A DNA stretch of 5,265 nucleotides from Gammaproteobacteria bacterium (lineage in GTDB: Bacteria > Pseudomonadota > Gammaproteobacteria > UBA5335): assembly GCA_011620145.1 (NCBI GenBank), contig WOZT01000294.1, positions 1-5,265 of the forward strand, written 5' to 3'. Below the pieces are notes generated by a model. It searched no databases, was not told the origin of the DNA, and saw only the letters and a list, made by a program, of their open reading frames with translations. Made by a program: the position numbers and the translations under genes. Below, in pieces: positions 5,261 to 5,265 of this stretch (within the stretch, counting starts at the first letter, position 1; every line of letters begins with the position of its first letter).

Positions 5261-5265
5261 GGCGC

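Noticed and set aside
5261..5265. Possible terminator or intergenic signal after the last stop
   Set aside because: Only five bases remain, too few to show a hairpin, T-tract or following start.

Overview
The window is a compact run of six genes, all on the + strand. Each gene overlaps the next by 4 to 38 bases, so there is essentially no intergenic DNA. The sequence is GC-rich (by eye about two thirds G+C), with strong third-position G/C. The order trpS-scpA-scpB-rluB, the long form of TrpS and the RluB-type pseudouridine synthase point to a gammaproteobacterium, perhaps in the Chromatiales/Ectothiorhodospiraceae range. The assignment to Gammaproteobacteria is an inference from family resemblance and gene order, and the finer placement is a guess.

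Layout: (1) 4-1221, trpS, tryptophanyl-tRNA synthetase, with an extra charged segment in the catalytic domain and a four-cysteine motif resembling the [4Fe-4S] site of Thermotoga TrpRS. (2) 1218-2051, scpA, the kleisin of the SMC-ScpAB complex, probably starting at a TTG that overlaps the trpS stop. (3) 2044-2670, scpB, the winged-helix partner of ScpA. (4) 2633-3538, rluB, a 23S rRNA pseudouridine synthase with basic Pro/Arg-rich tails. (5) 3535-4191, an endonuclease III-superfamily (MagIII/COG2231-like) DNA glycosylase with a C-terminal Fe-S cysteine set and Glu in place of the endonuclease III catalytic lysine. (6) 4184-5260, a radical SAM protein of the PA0069/SplB-like group, ending in a sequence that looks like a sliding-clamp binding peptide. 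The last five bases are untranslated and too short to interpret.

The genes appear to form one translationally coupled transcription unit whose promoter and terminator lie outside the window. The first four make up a conserved housekeeping block for translation (tRNA charging, ribosome modification) and chromosome segregation. The last two look like a DNA-repair pair joined to it. Three of the six products (TrpS, the glycosylase and the radical SAM enzyme) carry apparent Fe-S cysteine motifs. There are no tRNA or rRNA genes, mobile elements, CRISPR arrays or convincing terminators. The least-described part is the glycosylase/radical SAM pair: its substrate is not known from the sequence, and the clamp-like C-terminus gives a testable link to replication-associated DNA repair.
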